A DNA stretch of 64,000 bases from Costus lasius (taxonomy: Eukaryota > Streptophyta > Magnoliopsida > Zingiberales > Costaceae): positions 2,046,001 to 2,110,000 of the forward strand of contig JANVAS020000222.1 of the NCBI GenBank assembly GCA_027563935.2, written 5' to 3'. Below the pieces are notes generated by a model, which was given only the letters and a program-made list of their open reading frames with translations, had not been told where the DNA came from and did no database searches. Positions 23,690 through 34,011 of this stretch are shown here, in pieces; positions within the stretch are counted from its first letter, which is position 1, and each line of letters begins with the position of its first letter. A program made the translations under genes and the position numbers.

Positions 23690-25512
23690 GGTGTTCGTTG
23701 CTGCAGGTATCTACAACAATGCAAGAACAGCAAGGTCAGTATCAATGTTAAGAATCAATCAGGACTTAAGAAAGATTCTTTTTCTCACTATTTTATCTGG
23801 CTGAAAAATCCAGCAAAACAGCCCGAAAGAGTAGACACTCTTTTAGTGAGATGGGATCCGGATTTCATACTTGGTCTCCGCGTCCCGCTCAGGCGAGATA
23901 AGATGCACAGAGAGTACAAGCACTAATCTCCGGTAGGCAGTCCCTGCCGATCGCCAACCCGTGCGATTCCCCTTCATCTGGGCAATCCAGCAGACTGTGC
24001 CAACTGAGTTGGTACAACACAGTCTCTGATCCCACAGATGGCTGCCTCCATGTGCTACCATATGCGCCACATATGTAGCCTACATGGTCAAGCTGACCCG
24101 ACCTACTCCCTGGACCACCATGTGCTATGCTGAGCAACGAGAAGGGATAAATCCCTACTCTGTAACACACAGGTGTAATCCCACACCGTCTGAAGATAGA
24201 TGGACGTGCCCACTGAGTGGGTACAACACGGCTCCAACGATAATCAGAACAGTGAGGTTTCGCGTCATAAGGCTTACGAGCTTGATATTTTAGCGTTGGA
24301 TTTTAACGATCTTTTATCTTCTTCACTATCATACAATTCCTATGGTGATAGCAGAAGATAAACTAATCATGCAATTCTAATATTTTAAACAATAATAAAA
24401 GAAAGCATGAATCTTATGTGGTAAAAGCCCAAAGCCTAAGTAAGACCTTAACCTAACTCAAGTCTTCACTTGCTTTTCTTCATAGGGCTTTTGCTGCTCA
24501 TCTGGCCCAAACCTGGGCCCAAGCGCCATCTGCAGCTCTGGTGCGCCCACCAGGAATATGCGCCAGGTCCTAGGGTCGAACCCTAGACCTCCCACCTGGT
24601 CCAGCCACTGCTGCAAGCGCCTCTGCCAAGTGTGCACTGTGCTCTTGTCTAATTAAATTACAAATTTAACTATCTAGACAAGATTGACACGCAGGTCAAT
24701 TACACATTATAAATTAATTAAACTGTGATTCGCAGATCACAAAAATAAAAATTAATTTACAATTAATTCCCAGGCACGCAGGCCCCAGCACAGCACTCAT
24801 TAAACACGGGCAGCCCACATAAGATTAAATAGACAAACATATGCATCAACTAACATGTGATCCTTTCAAGAAAATTAAATTTCGAAAACCCCTTGGGATC
24901 AATTTTAATTTTCCTTATTTGCCCTACTACCTTACAATGGTCCATTACTAGGGATCCACTCATCAGACCTAGTCAGATCCACTGCCCTTGCATGCACCAA
25001 GTCCTAACTGACTTGAGTCGACCAAAAGGCCAACCATGCATGCGCCAAGGGCTGAACGACCACACTGAGGTCTGGCAAGCGGGAGTGACCCCGGGCCTAA
25101 CTCATGTGCGTTCATAGGTTGTCTCAATCAGACACCGCTACACGCCTGTCTGCAGTCGACCTACAGCCACCTCTGGCTTGCGCCAAGGTGCTATCTGGTC
25201 GACCCATCTAGGCTGTCAGATGGTCTGATCAGACTAATTGGATCTAGACTAGATTGAGATTTCAACCCTAATAACCCATCTAAGGATTTAAAGTAGGTGC
25301 CTTAGATCTAAGGTGAATCGCGCATATAATACAGGTTTTGAAAAACATACATATGCGCCAAGAACAAGCGCCAACATAAAATGTAACATGAAACATTTCG
25401 CATGAAACATCTAAGATGCGCAAGTTATAGATCTAAGCAAGTAATGAGTAACAAGGATCACAAAGAAAGCAAACATATTATCATGCATGAAAAACCTCGC
25501 TCTGATACCAAT
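23690..25512 (-). other. Leader and primer-binding site of the second copia element
   Basis: 1823 bp non-coding leader, related to 6230-8053 over most of its length. The primer site TGGTATCAGAGC (- strand, 25499-25510) sits two bases from the 5' LTR. No ORF of note. Confidence 0.82.
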
Positions 25513-27194
25513 TGAAGGCACCCCTAAACCTAAGGGGGGCGAAACCCTAATAGGAGGCGCAACAAAAATTCTAGCGGAATCTAGGGTTTCTAAAAGATCG
25601 CATAGCATGTAATATATTCAACTTTTAAAGTGAAACGATTCTCACCATTGCCATCACTTAGATGATGTCTTGGAAGGAAAGGCGCAAGCGAACCTTCTCC
25701 TTAGTTTCGCACACAAGGTGATCAATGCACCTACTCCCTTGATGCTCCTTGTGCTAGCAAGGCTTCAAGGTTGTCTTGTCGAAATGGAAGGGAAAAGAGA
25801 GATCGCCTTGCTTAGTCGAATGGTCCCTCTTGTCGTCCACAATGCTCCACACGAGAATGCCTTTCGAACGAAAAACCAAAAGGGCGAGAAAGGCGTGAAG
25901 AGGCAAGTGAGATGCAACGTGAGATCATGGCCACGTTTGAGGACATGCTATCTAAAAATAGCCAAGTCCAAACGTTCATGCGACCATGTATTAACCCACT
26001 CGCAAATGCCTTATCAATTGAACCATGCGCTCAACCAATGAGCCGGTTCAAATCAATTTGGTTTAATAACCAAATAAACCAAGCAATCAGTCCAGACCAT
26101 AATAAACCCTAAGGCTCTTGATCTGACCGTCGATCTCTTAATGCTTCTGATCTGACCGATCTAGCATCTATTCTCTCGATCGAAGCTTACCGATCTCAAG
26201 CCCTAATCAATCAAACATGATCAGACCAGATCTCACTCACAATCAGAGATTAAATCCCTTTATACTGAACCCGAACAATTCAGTCCATATGATCTGACTT
26301 AAGTAAGCCATATCATCAAATTGTGCGACCCTGAGGGTTTCCTTTAAATGTCGGTAACGATAACTCACATTATCACGATCAGTGAGGGGTATCTAGCAAC
26401 ACATCACTGTCTCCCGATATAAAGGAAAGAGTCTTCCAAGACTATACCCAAATTACAGCACAAGTGTGAATCAACTCACAATGCATGCAAATTTCCTTTG
26501 CCACTGGATGTTCTTATTGGACAAGCGTGTCAAGCTTGTAGCTCCAATATGATGAGCATGATTAGATCAGATGAACACTGTCACCTGGGTATGGCCATAC
26601 TCTTTTCTCAATCATCTCATCCAGGGGGCCCCTTTAGAACATCACACTCCTTAAACAAGGAGACGGCAATCCTATGTCTATCACTAGTGCCCTAACCTGA
26701 TTCAAGTTCACCATCCAAGATAGTCTATAATCATTATGTTTCAAATGATATTGAACTACCCCAAAACAATGACAATCATCATTTAGAAAACACAAGTGAT
26801 CTCAAGTCAGAGGAAATGTGCCACTTGTCTCATTCAAGGAATATTCACATTGTGACAAACAATTGAACATCCTAGTAGGGTCTGTCCAGTACATCCAATG
26901 TACCCATGAGTCTACATCTTATTCCATGCTCGAAGCATCCTATAAGACTAGAACACATATTAGTCTTAATCATATCAAGGCTGTCTCATGTTCACCAAGA
27001 TACATCGACTAAGGACTTAACTGCATGTCAGCCCAGCTGAGCAGCATTGAGACATTATTCAGAAGAACATATATTGCAGCAGACAATGTAGCTAACTTAA
27101 TAATAACCATGCCTTTATAAACATAAACATTTATTACACTATACTGTTACAATCCCAAGGCCTCAAACATTAGGCTTAAGGGCATACCCCAACA
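25513..27194 (-). repeat. 5' LTR of the second copia element
   Basis: 1682 bp. Differences from 18106-19787 are a few scattered substitutions, three of them clustered in the last ~70 bp of the + strand. Followed by TSD GTTTT. Confidence 0.94.
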
Positions 27195-28900
27195 GTTTTG
27201 AATAATGACACTATACTCCTCAGTCAATGTCACAGTGTCGTAGTCCTCTATTTTTCTTTTATTAGATAAAATCTCTTTTAAAAATTTTGCATAAGAGGGC
27301 ATTTGAGATAAAGCATCAGTAAATGAAATATTTATATAAAGCTTTTTCAAGACATCTAAAAATTTCCCAAAATGTTTATCTATTTTAGCTTCAACAAGTC
27401 TCCGGGGAAAGGGTATGGGAGGCCTATATGGAGCAGGTGAGCTAGGTCTAGGAACATCAGGCCGGCATGGCTCATCACACCCCTATGAAGGCTCATCACA
27501 CATGGGAGGTGGAGAACTAGGGTGGAGTTGCACATGTGCAGGTGGTGTCTCTAAGGTTAGCTCACTACTAGGTTCGATGTCAGGCTCCTCATCATCTTCT
27601 TCAGGTCTACCTCTTGGTTCATCTAACTATTTTCCACTCCTGGTAGTTATAACATTACAGTGTTCTTTAGGGTTCTGTGTTTTGTAGGCAATTTCCTAGG
27701 GGCTCTATAAGATGTGCTAGCTTGCTGTGCTATTTGGGTTTCTAGAATCCTATTGTGTACAGATAGAGATTCTACTTTAGAAGTAAGCTGATTATTTGCC
27801 CCTCTAAGATCTTCTATTTCCTTACTTTGACTTGACAAGAATTTTTCACGCATGGATTCTAAACTGGATTTTTGGGGCTGATTTTGATTTAGTTGCCCCT
27901 ATTGATATCCTCTGTTCTCTACCTGTCCCCTTGTATCGTTATCATTTTTCCCAAACAAATTTGGATGATTTCTCCATCTAGGGTTATATGTACTAGAGTA
28001 GGGGTCATTATTTCTACCTTGATTGTAACCCCCTACAGCATTCACTTGTTCAACACCTTGTTCAGCAATAACCTTGCATTCGTCATAACAATGCCCTTGA
28101 TTACCATAGATATCACAAATAACAGATGATGAAACCATAGAAATTTGCATATGAAAAGAATGCAATCTATTAGTCAAAGAGTCTACCTTCTGTGCTAAGG
28201 CACGCCATGCATCATTTTCATTCTTACCATGTGGAGGACGATATAGCACTCCGCTTTCTGTGTTCCTCTGGTTATGGTTCAGAGACATCTCCTAAATTAA
28301 GGTGTAAGCGTCATCAATGCTCTTTTTCATAAGAGCTCCACCTGCAGCAACATCAATAGTGAGACGAGTACTATAATGAAGACCATTATAAAAAGTATGA
28401 ATTAAAACTCATTTTTCTAAGCCATGGTGAGGATATTTATGCTACAATTTATTAAAGCTCTCCCATGCTTCACTCAGTGACTCACCACCCCTTTGTGCAA
28501 AGCTAGTAATCTGGTTTCTCAACTGGATCATTTTACTTGGTAGAAAGTACTTGGACAAGAAACCATTTGAAACTTGATCCCATGTGGTGAACATTCTAGT
28601 TGGCTGGGATTGTAGCCAGGCGCGTGCTCTATCCCTGAGAGAAAAGGGAAATAATCTTAGTTTTAGGGCATCATTAGATACACCATTAATCTTAATGGTG
28701 TCACAATATTCAAGAAAAAGAGAGAGATGTTGATTAGGATCCTCGAGTGGTGATCCTCCAAACTGATTCTACTATATCATAGAAAGCAAGGCCAGTTTAA
28801 TTTCAAAATTATTAGCCTCAATCATTGGCCTAGCTATACTATAGTGTATCTCGTGTGGATTTGGTGCTGCTTAATCCCTAAGCAATCTTTTTTCTTCCAT
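27195..28900 (-). pseudogene. Athila A gag, degraded
   Basis: Read from ATG at 28900 leftward. The N-terminal half matches Athila gag (IARP, ANNFEIK, EDPNQHLSLFLEYCDTIK, FYNGLHYS) with several stops. Next comes the NHNQ/RPPHGKNENDAW region, a damaged zinc knuckle reading CDIYGNQGHCYDEC (second Cys lost), a Gln/Asn-rich stretch, a coiled-coil-like segment with NRILETQIAQQ, and the pre-protease segment KKLYINISFTDALSQMPSY (about 27350-27290). It is cut at 27195 and joins the protease at 18105. The nearest relative here is Athila B gag (31617-32868). Confidence 0.85.
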
Positions 28901-29600
28901 GATTATTTTTGTCTCCTTTTTCTCTTCAAACTTGAGTTTCCTACGAAATCTAAAAGTTTTTTCACTTTCAAGATCTAATGGAATTAGCGGTCCTGACCTA
29001 AGGGTTATGCACATAAACAAGTAGAAGAATCGTATGAACTCAGAATTTCAGAAAATAGTAGAATGAATTCCCAACTCAGAAATCACAGCCTTGTGAAAAT
29101 TTTCACAGGGGTGTGAAAAAGAACATAGAAAATTAAAAAGTCTCAGAATGTAGATTTCTCAACACCAATCGATTTGAAATATTTTTTAAAAATTTTTGGT
29201 TATTTTTTTAATTTTTTTGAGTATCAGAAAGTTCAGAAAAACCTAAAAAAATGAAATAGCTCACAGTTTCACAGCCCCGTGAAAATTTCAGTTCAAATTT
29301 CACAGGGGTGTGAAAACCTAAAATTTTTTTCACGGATTCTCGTAGGTCCTAAAACATGCAGATTTTTAAGAATTTTTTAAATTTTTGTTAGAATATAAAA
29401 CTAACAGAAAATGCAAATAAAGCAAAAATTATGCAAAAAAAATTAAAAATAGCAGAAATCATAGCCGTGTGATTTTTTGTCACAGCCTGTGAAAATCCAA
29501 AACTTGCAAAAATAGAAAACAAAGTTATATCGAAGATAAATAGAACTTAGTCTAGCAATACTATCGACTATTTTGATATTAACAAAACTAATGTCCCCGA
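28901..29600 (-). other. Athila A leader and truncated primer site
   Basis: Non-coding and AT-rich, with a run of TGTGAAAA/TTTTCACA inverted repeats (for example the perfect 16-mer at 29092-29107). Near 29530-29600 it matches the first bases after the primer site of B and D (GTTTTGTTAATATC...). Only TCGGGGAC of the primer site remains at the right edge, where the B LTR begins. Confidence 0.65.
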
Positions 29601-31387
29601 TGATGTATCGTATTTACATAGTATTTTTACTATGATTTTTATGCATAATCTCTCTTGTTTTGATCATATTCTAACTAAATTAGAATTAAAACCTTGTGTT
29701 TGTTCGAAATCTACACCTTTATTTTGTTTTTACATATTTTAGGAAAAACGACTAAATTTCGATGGATTTTTGAATGATTTGAATGTATGAACGAAATCCA
29801 GTCATCAAGAGGAAATTACCTATCAATTTTTAAGCAAATCAGAGTTCAAGGCAAAATTATGACACTACCGTGATTATTTTCACGGCCGTGGTTTTATTGG
29901 AATTTACAGAAAGAAACATGGCACAACCGTGATTATTTTCCTGACTGTGATTTCTTGGAGATTTTACACAAAGAGAATTACGGCACTGCCGTAATAATTA
30001 TCACAACCGTAATTTTCTCAGAAAAATACACATAGCATATTACGGCACTGCCGTGATAATTATCACGACCATAATTTTATCGGCCAGTTTCGAGTTTGAC
30101 TCAGTTTTTCCCTCGATTTTATTCTATTTCACTCCGAATTTTCGGGAAACATATTCAAAGGATGGAGAAGTGTATAAGGAAGCTTTGGAGCAATTATCAG
30201 GACCTTTTTTTTTGGGGCAAGGATTTATCATGAATTTTAATCAACACATAGAGACACTGCTGCAGTAGGGTTCCTCGCCGGGAAGCAACCAGACAATCTC
30301 CGGCGACCAAATTTTATGGGAAGGAGGTGCACTTCGTGGAGGAGAAGATGCACATAAAGTTTCAGATCAAAAGGAGCTCGACTGGGGAAGAAATCAGCGA
30401 CATCCTGGACACGGTACTATTCATTAACAATTCTAGAACTGTTCTTCATAGAAATCACGGGCTCTGAAATTTTTCACACCCCTATGAAGTCAGTAAACTA
30501 TTATTTTTACTCCTTTTCAAATTTTGATTTTTCTGAGATGATTTATTATTGTATTACTTCCAGCATGGTAGCGTAAAAACCTTTTGGTACAGAGGGAGTA
30601 ATCTTCCTTAATTTTTGAAATGACTAGATAATCATTATTTGTCAAGTTATTCTTTGAATGATAATTTTACTTTTGTGACTATTGTCTTTAAACTTACTAG
30701 TTTTGAAATATAGGCATGTCATAGAGTTCGTAATATGGACCGAGAGGTGATTTACGAACTCGGAACTCTTAAATTATAATTTTAAAAACTTAGGCTATGA
30801 GAATAGATTTGTTCTAAAAACCCTAATTTTTGAAGCATATTTACATGTTAAAATTTTGACCTAGAAATTTTATTGTTTCAGACATGATAATAAGAACTGA
30901 GAGGTAAATTTGATTATTGGAACTCCTAAAGTAAAACCTGTAAAATTAAGATACGAGAGTATTTAATTTTACTTGAGATTTTGAATTAGAAATTAAATTT
31001 ATGAGAATAGGTTTAATTTTAGTCAGATTTACTTTTATTAAACATTGAACAGTAAGTCACGGGAGTGAAGACTTGTTCAATGTAAATTGTTCGTTCGAGA
31101 GGAGGCATTTTCTTTAAAAGTAAATTTTTATCTTTATCTTGATAAGATTAAGTGACAAAAAACTTATTTATGTCTAGTCATAGAAATTAAAGAGGATAAA
31201 ACCTTAGTCTTAGTTTTCTCTCTCTAAAATTTTACACCAGTTTTTAATTGTTTGTTTTCGACCTATTTCATTACATATTGTTTGCTTAGCTAGTGAGAAC
31301 TCAATTATTTGGTACTTAACACATAGGTCCCTGTGGGTTCGATATCTTTTATTACTTCGACGTATTCGTGCATTTGGGGCCACATCA
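29601..31387 (+). repeat. LTR of Athila-type element B
   Basis: 1787 bp, starting TGATGTATCG and ending GGCCACATCA, followed at once by a primer site. Orientation is fixed by colinear similarity with LTR D (60482-62401), including TTTGCTTAGCTAGTGAGAA and CTTAACA.TAGGTC near the 3' end. It contains a cluster of perfect palindromes at 29870-30070. The left neighbour CCCGA (29596-29600) belongs to the A primer site, and no matching right-hand copy is visible. Confidence 0.85.
29978..30067. repeat. Palindrome cluster in LTR B
   Basis: Perfect inverted repeats: TTACGGCACTGCCGTAA (29978-29994) and CGTGATAATTATCACG (30052-30067). Looser relatives precede them from about 29865, spaced some 55-65 bp apart. 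Confidence 0.8.
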
Positions 31388-31393
31388 AGTTTT

Positions 31394-31411
31394 TGACGCC
31401 ATTGTCGGGGA
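31394..31411 (+). other. Primer-binding site of Athila B, mutated
   Basis: TGACGCCATTGTCGGGGA. It differs from the Athila C site (TGGCGCCGTTGCCGGGGA) at three places, all transitions. Confidence 0.75.
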
Positions 31412-31616
31412 CTTTAGTTTTGTTAATATCAAAATAGTTGATAGTATTGCTAGACTAAGTTTTATTTGTCTTTGATTTGATTTTGTTATCTGTTTTTGCA
31501 GGTTGTGCTTTTTTACAACCTTGTGAAAATTTTTCACAAGGCTGCGATTTCTGCGCAGGACCCTTAGATTAGGACCACTAATTCCATTAGATCCCGAAAT
31601 TGAAAAAACTTTTAGA

Positions 31617-32868
31617 TTGCGCAGGAAACTCAAATTTGAAGAGATAAAGGAGAAGGAACCAACCATGGAAGAAAGAAGATCGCTTGGGGACTATGCAACA
31701 CCGAATCCACAAGGAATACACTCTAGTATAGCCAGGCCGGCGATAGAGGAAAATAACTTTGAAATTAAACCGGCATTGCTATCAATGATACAGCAGAATC
31801 AGTTTGGAGGAGCACCACTTGAGGATCCTAATCAACATCTCTCTCTTTTTCTTGAATATTGTGACACCATTAAGATTAATGGTGTATCTAATGATGCTTT
31901 AAAACTGAGATTGTTTTCATTTTCCCTTAGGACCCGAGCACACGCCTGGCTACAATCCCCGCCAACTGGAATGTTCATCACATGGGATCAAGTTTTTAAT
32001 GCTTTTCTGTCTAAGTACCTCCCACCAAGTAAGACGATCCAGTTGAGAAACCAGATTACCAGCTTTGCTCAAAGGTATGGCAAGTTACTAAGTGAAGCAT
32101 GGGAGCGCTTTAATGAATTACAGCGGAAGTGTCCTCACCATTGCTTAGAAAAATGGATTTTAATTAATACTTTTTATAATCATTTACTTTATAGTATTCG
32201 TCTTATTGTTGATGCTGTTGCATGAGGGGCTCTTATGAATAAGAGCATTGATGATGCTTATACCTTGATTGAGGAGATGTCTTTGAACCATAACCAGTGG
32301 ACCACTGAAAAAGGAGTGCTATATCGTCCTCCACATGGTAAGAATGAAAATGATGCATGGCCTACCCTAGCAGAAAAGGTAGACACTTTGGTTAATAAAT
32401 TTGATTCTTTTCATATGCAAATTGCTATGGCTTCATAATCAAGAGCATTATTTTAAAAAGTGTAAGGTTATTGCTGAACAAGGTATTGAATAAATGAATG
32501 CTAAAGGGGGTTACAATCAAGGTAGAAATAATGATCCCTACTCTAGTACATATAACCCTGGATGGAAAAATCATCCAAATTTATCCTGGAAAAATAACAA
32601 TAATACAGGGGGGACAAGTAGAGAACAGAGGATATCAACAGAGGCAACTAAATCAAAATCAGAATCAGCCCCAAAAATGTAGTTTAGAATCCATGCCTGA
32701 AAAAATCATGTCAAATCAAAGTAAGGAATTTGAAGAACTTAGAGGGGAGATGAAATAGCAAAGGGATACTATTAATCAACTTACTTCTAAGGTAGAATCT
32801 CTATCTACACACAATAGGATTCTAGAGACCTAAAGAGCACAACAAACTAGCACATCTTATAGATAAGG
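31617..32868 (+). pseudogene. Athila B gag, broken and 3'-truncated
   Basis: Likely start ATG at 31665 (MEERRSLGDYATPNP); the frame is open further upstream. The gag N-terminal domain is well preserved: SSIARPAIEENNFEIKPALL, EDPNQHLSLFLEYCDT, WLQSPPTGMFITWDQ, EAWERFNELQRKCPHH. A TGA at 32223-32225 ends it, followed by NKSIDDAYTLIEEMSLNHNQ. The zinc-knuckle region has lost most of its bases (only HYFKKCKVIAEQG remains near 32440), then GGYNQGRNNDPYSSTYNP and the NRILET region with a stop. Homology to Athila A stops abruptly at 32868, where hAT-like sequence begins; no protease or pol follows. Confidence 0.87.
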
Positions 32869-33061
32869 GTGGGTAATCGGTTTGGTATATTCGATATTTA
32901 CCGATTTACTAAAATTTTCAGTAAATTCGGTTCGGTAAAATCGGTATCAGTGTATATATTTTGTATAATTGGTAATCGATTTCGGTATCGGTAAAAATTT
33001 TTCGGTTCAGTAAAAAATTGATTTTACCGATATATATTTATCTAATGTTTTAGTAAACTAG
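32869..33061. mobile_element. hAT-like transposon terminus or fragment
   Basis: Starts ATAAGGGTGGGTAATCGGTT and is full of TCGGT/ACCGA subterminal motifs on both strands, as in plant hAT/Ac-type ends. No matching second terminus or 8 bp TSD was found. It lies between the break in Athila B gag and the DELLA relic. Confidence 0.4.
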
Positions 33062-33400
33062 TTAGCGCCCACAGCATCCGTGAATCGGTTTCGTCTCGAG
33101 CAGCATCCGTGAATCGAGGTCTGCGAGGCTCAAAGCAACGAAGCCGCGGAAGTGGAATTCGACACCGGTGCTCTCCGCCAGCATTGTGTGCTTGTAGCCC
33201 ACCTACTGTAGGGCATCCTACTGATCTAGCTACTGTGGACCGATCCCTGTGAGGTGGAATAACGGTGGCCCACGCCCCCCCCCCCCCCCCCCCGGGCAGA
33301 GGGCAAGTGCCCGGAGCAACGTAGGCCACTGCAACCCCTACCTCAGCCCGAAGTTAATGACATGCATGCGGCAGCAGTCGCCAAAGGCCCCAAGGATGGC
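33062..33400 (-). pseudogene. DELLA/GRAS gene fragment, copy 1
   Basis: A - strand reading frame translates to a GRAS-domain piece of a DELLA growth repressor. DELLA proteins are nuclear regulators of gibberellin response. In order: AILGAFGDCCRMHVINFGL (VHIID-motif region, 33400-33344), GLQWPTLLRALALCPGG (33334-33288), PPLFHLTGIGPQ (33268-33233), and VGYKHTMLAEST with GVEFHFRGFVALSLADLDSR (33202-33090). The frame is one and the same throughout, broken only by stops, at least two at places where DELLA proteins usually carry Gln. The Gly run between CPGG and PPLF is expanded by a poly-C tract. About 110 codons survive, far short of a full DELLA protein (500-600 aa). GRAS assignment is strong; the DELLA subgroup is likely. 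Confidence 0.75.
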
Positions 33401-33712
33401 TTATTAAGAATGATGCATTCTCTTTTGTAGGGAAAGATGAACCTCCATGTTTGCGTCTGTTATCTTTTTGCTCTCTTCGGATTTTTGTGATGTTTTAGAT
33501 GGGATTGTATGAGTTTATTACACTTTTGGCTTATTGATGTGATATGATTTGCCACTATGTGTAGGTGCATCTTGATGATAGGATTATTGGATTGTATAAC
33601 TCATGACTTGATGATGTGTGTTTTCCTTGGATGTGTGGAATTTTCTATGATGATATGCGGTTTTATTTTTTGGAATTTGGATGGATGCATTGTTGTGGTA
33701 ATATGTTCTTTT
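33222..33712. repeat. Tandem duplication, unit 1 (~491 bp, uninterrupted)
   Basis: Unit 1 runs from TGATCTAGCTACTGTGG to the next TGAT at 33713. It contains the 5' part of the DELLA relic, a GGAAAGATGAACCTCCATG stretch, and 180 bp that recur at 60333-60503. It includes TTGATGTGATATG (about 33534), which is the empty counterpart of Athila C's target site. Confidence 0.9.
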
Positions 33713-34011
33713 TGATCTAGCTACGGTGGACCGATCCCTGTGAGGTGGAATAACGGTGCCCCCCCCCCCCCCCGGGCAGAGGGCAAGTGCCTAGGCCACT
33801 GCAACCCCTGCCTCAGCCCGAAGTCAATGACATGCATGCGGCAGCAGTTGCCAAAGGCCCCAAGGATGGCTTATTAAGAATGATGCATTCTCTTTTGTAG
33901 GGAAAGATGAACCTCCATGTTTGCGTCTGTTATCTTTTTGCTCTCTTCGGATTTTTGTGATGTTTTAGATGGGATTGTATGAGTTTATTACACTTTTGGC
34001 ATGTTGATGTG
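33713..34011. repeat. Tandem duplication, unit 2 left part
   Basis: 299 bp matching the start of unit 1, then interrupted by Athila C after ATGTG (34007-34011). The rest of unit 2 is at 60328-60503. Unit ends share TGAT microhomology. Confidence 0.9.
33725..33892 (-). pseudogene. DELLA/GRAS gene fragment, copy 2
   Basis: Duplicate of the upper part of copy 1. It keeps a less damaged VHIID region: MHVIDFGLRQGLQWP, with Asp and Gln where copy 1 has Asn and a stop. A 10 bp deletion after QWP shifts the frame, and the poly-C tract length differs. It ends at the duplication boundary, so the VEFHFRGF part is absent. Confidence 0.72.

Larger units (their letters stand above)
18106..27194 (-). mobile_element. 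Second - strand Ty1/copia element, young but mutated
   Basis: Complete structure: LTRs of 1682 bp each (18106-19787 and 25513-27194), primer site, 1.8 kb leader, gag-pol, polypurine tract, and perfect TSD GTTTT (18101-18105 and 27195-27199). About six LTR differences were counted by eye, so it is recent but older than the 592-9786 copy. Same family as that element; gag-pol carries two stops. Confidence 0.95.
13361..29600 (-). mobile_element. Athila-type Ty3/gypsy element A, degraded and triply interrupted
   Basis: A - strand element read from a truncated primer site (29591-29600) through leader, gag, protease, RT, RNase H and the start of integrase, which is cut at 13361 by the outer copia element. 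Internal insertions are a solo LTR (14318-16562, TSD CTGAT) and a copia element (18106-27194, TSD GTTTT); coding resumes exactly across each. Many stops and small indels show it is old. Gag and protease resemble Athila (IARP...NNFEIK in gag; a DLRATVSLMP variant in protease). Its 5' LTR is missing: the LTR next to the primer remnant is in the opposite orientation. Its 3' end is outside the window. Confidence 0.85.

Noticed and set aside
33275..33293. Poly-C runs (also 33760s, 37796, 45267) as signs of misassembly
   Set aside because: They sit at expected places (a Gly-codon run in the DELLA relic; the LTR end in both LTRs), so are likely real, though exact length may be unreliable.
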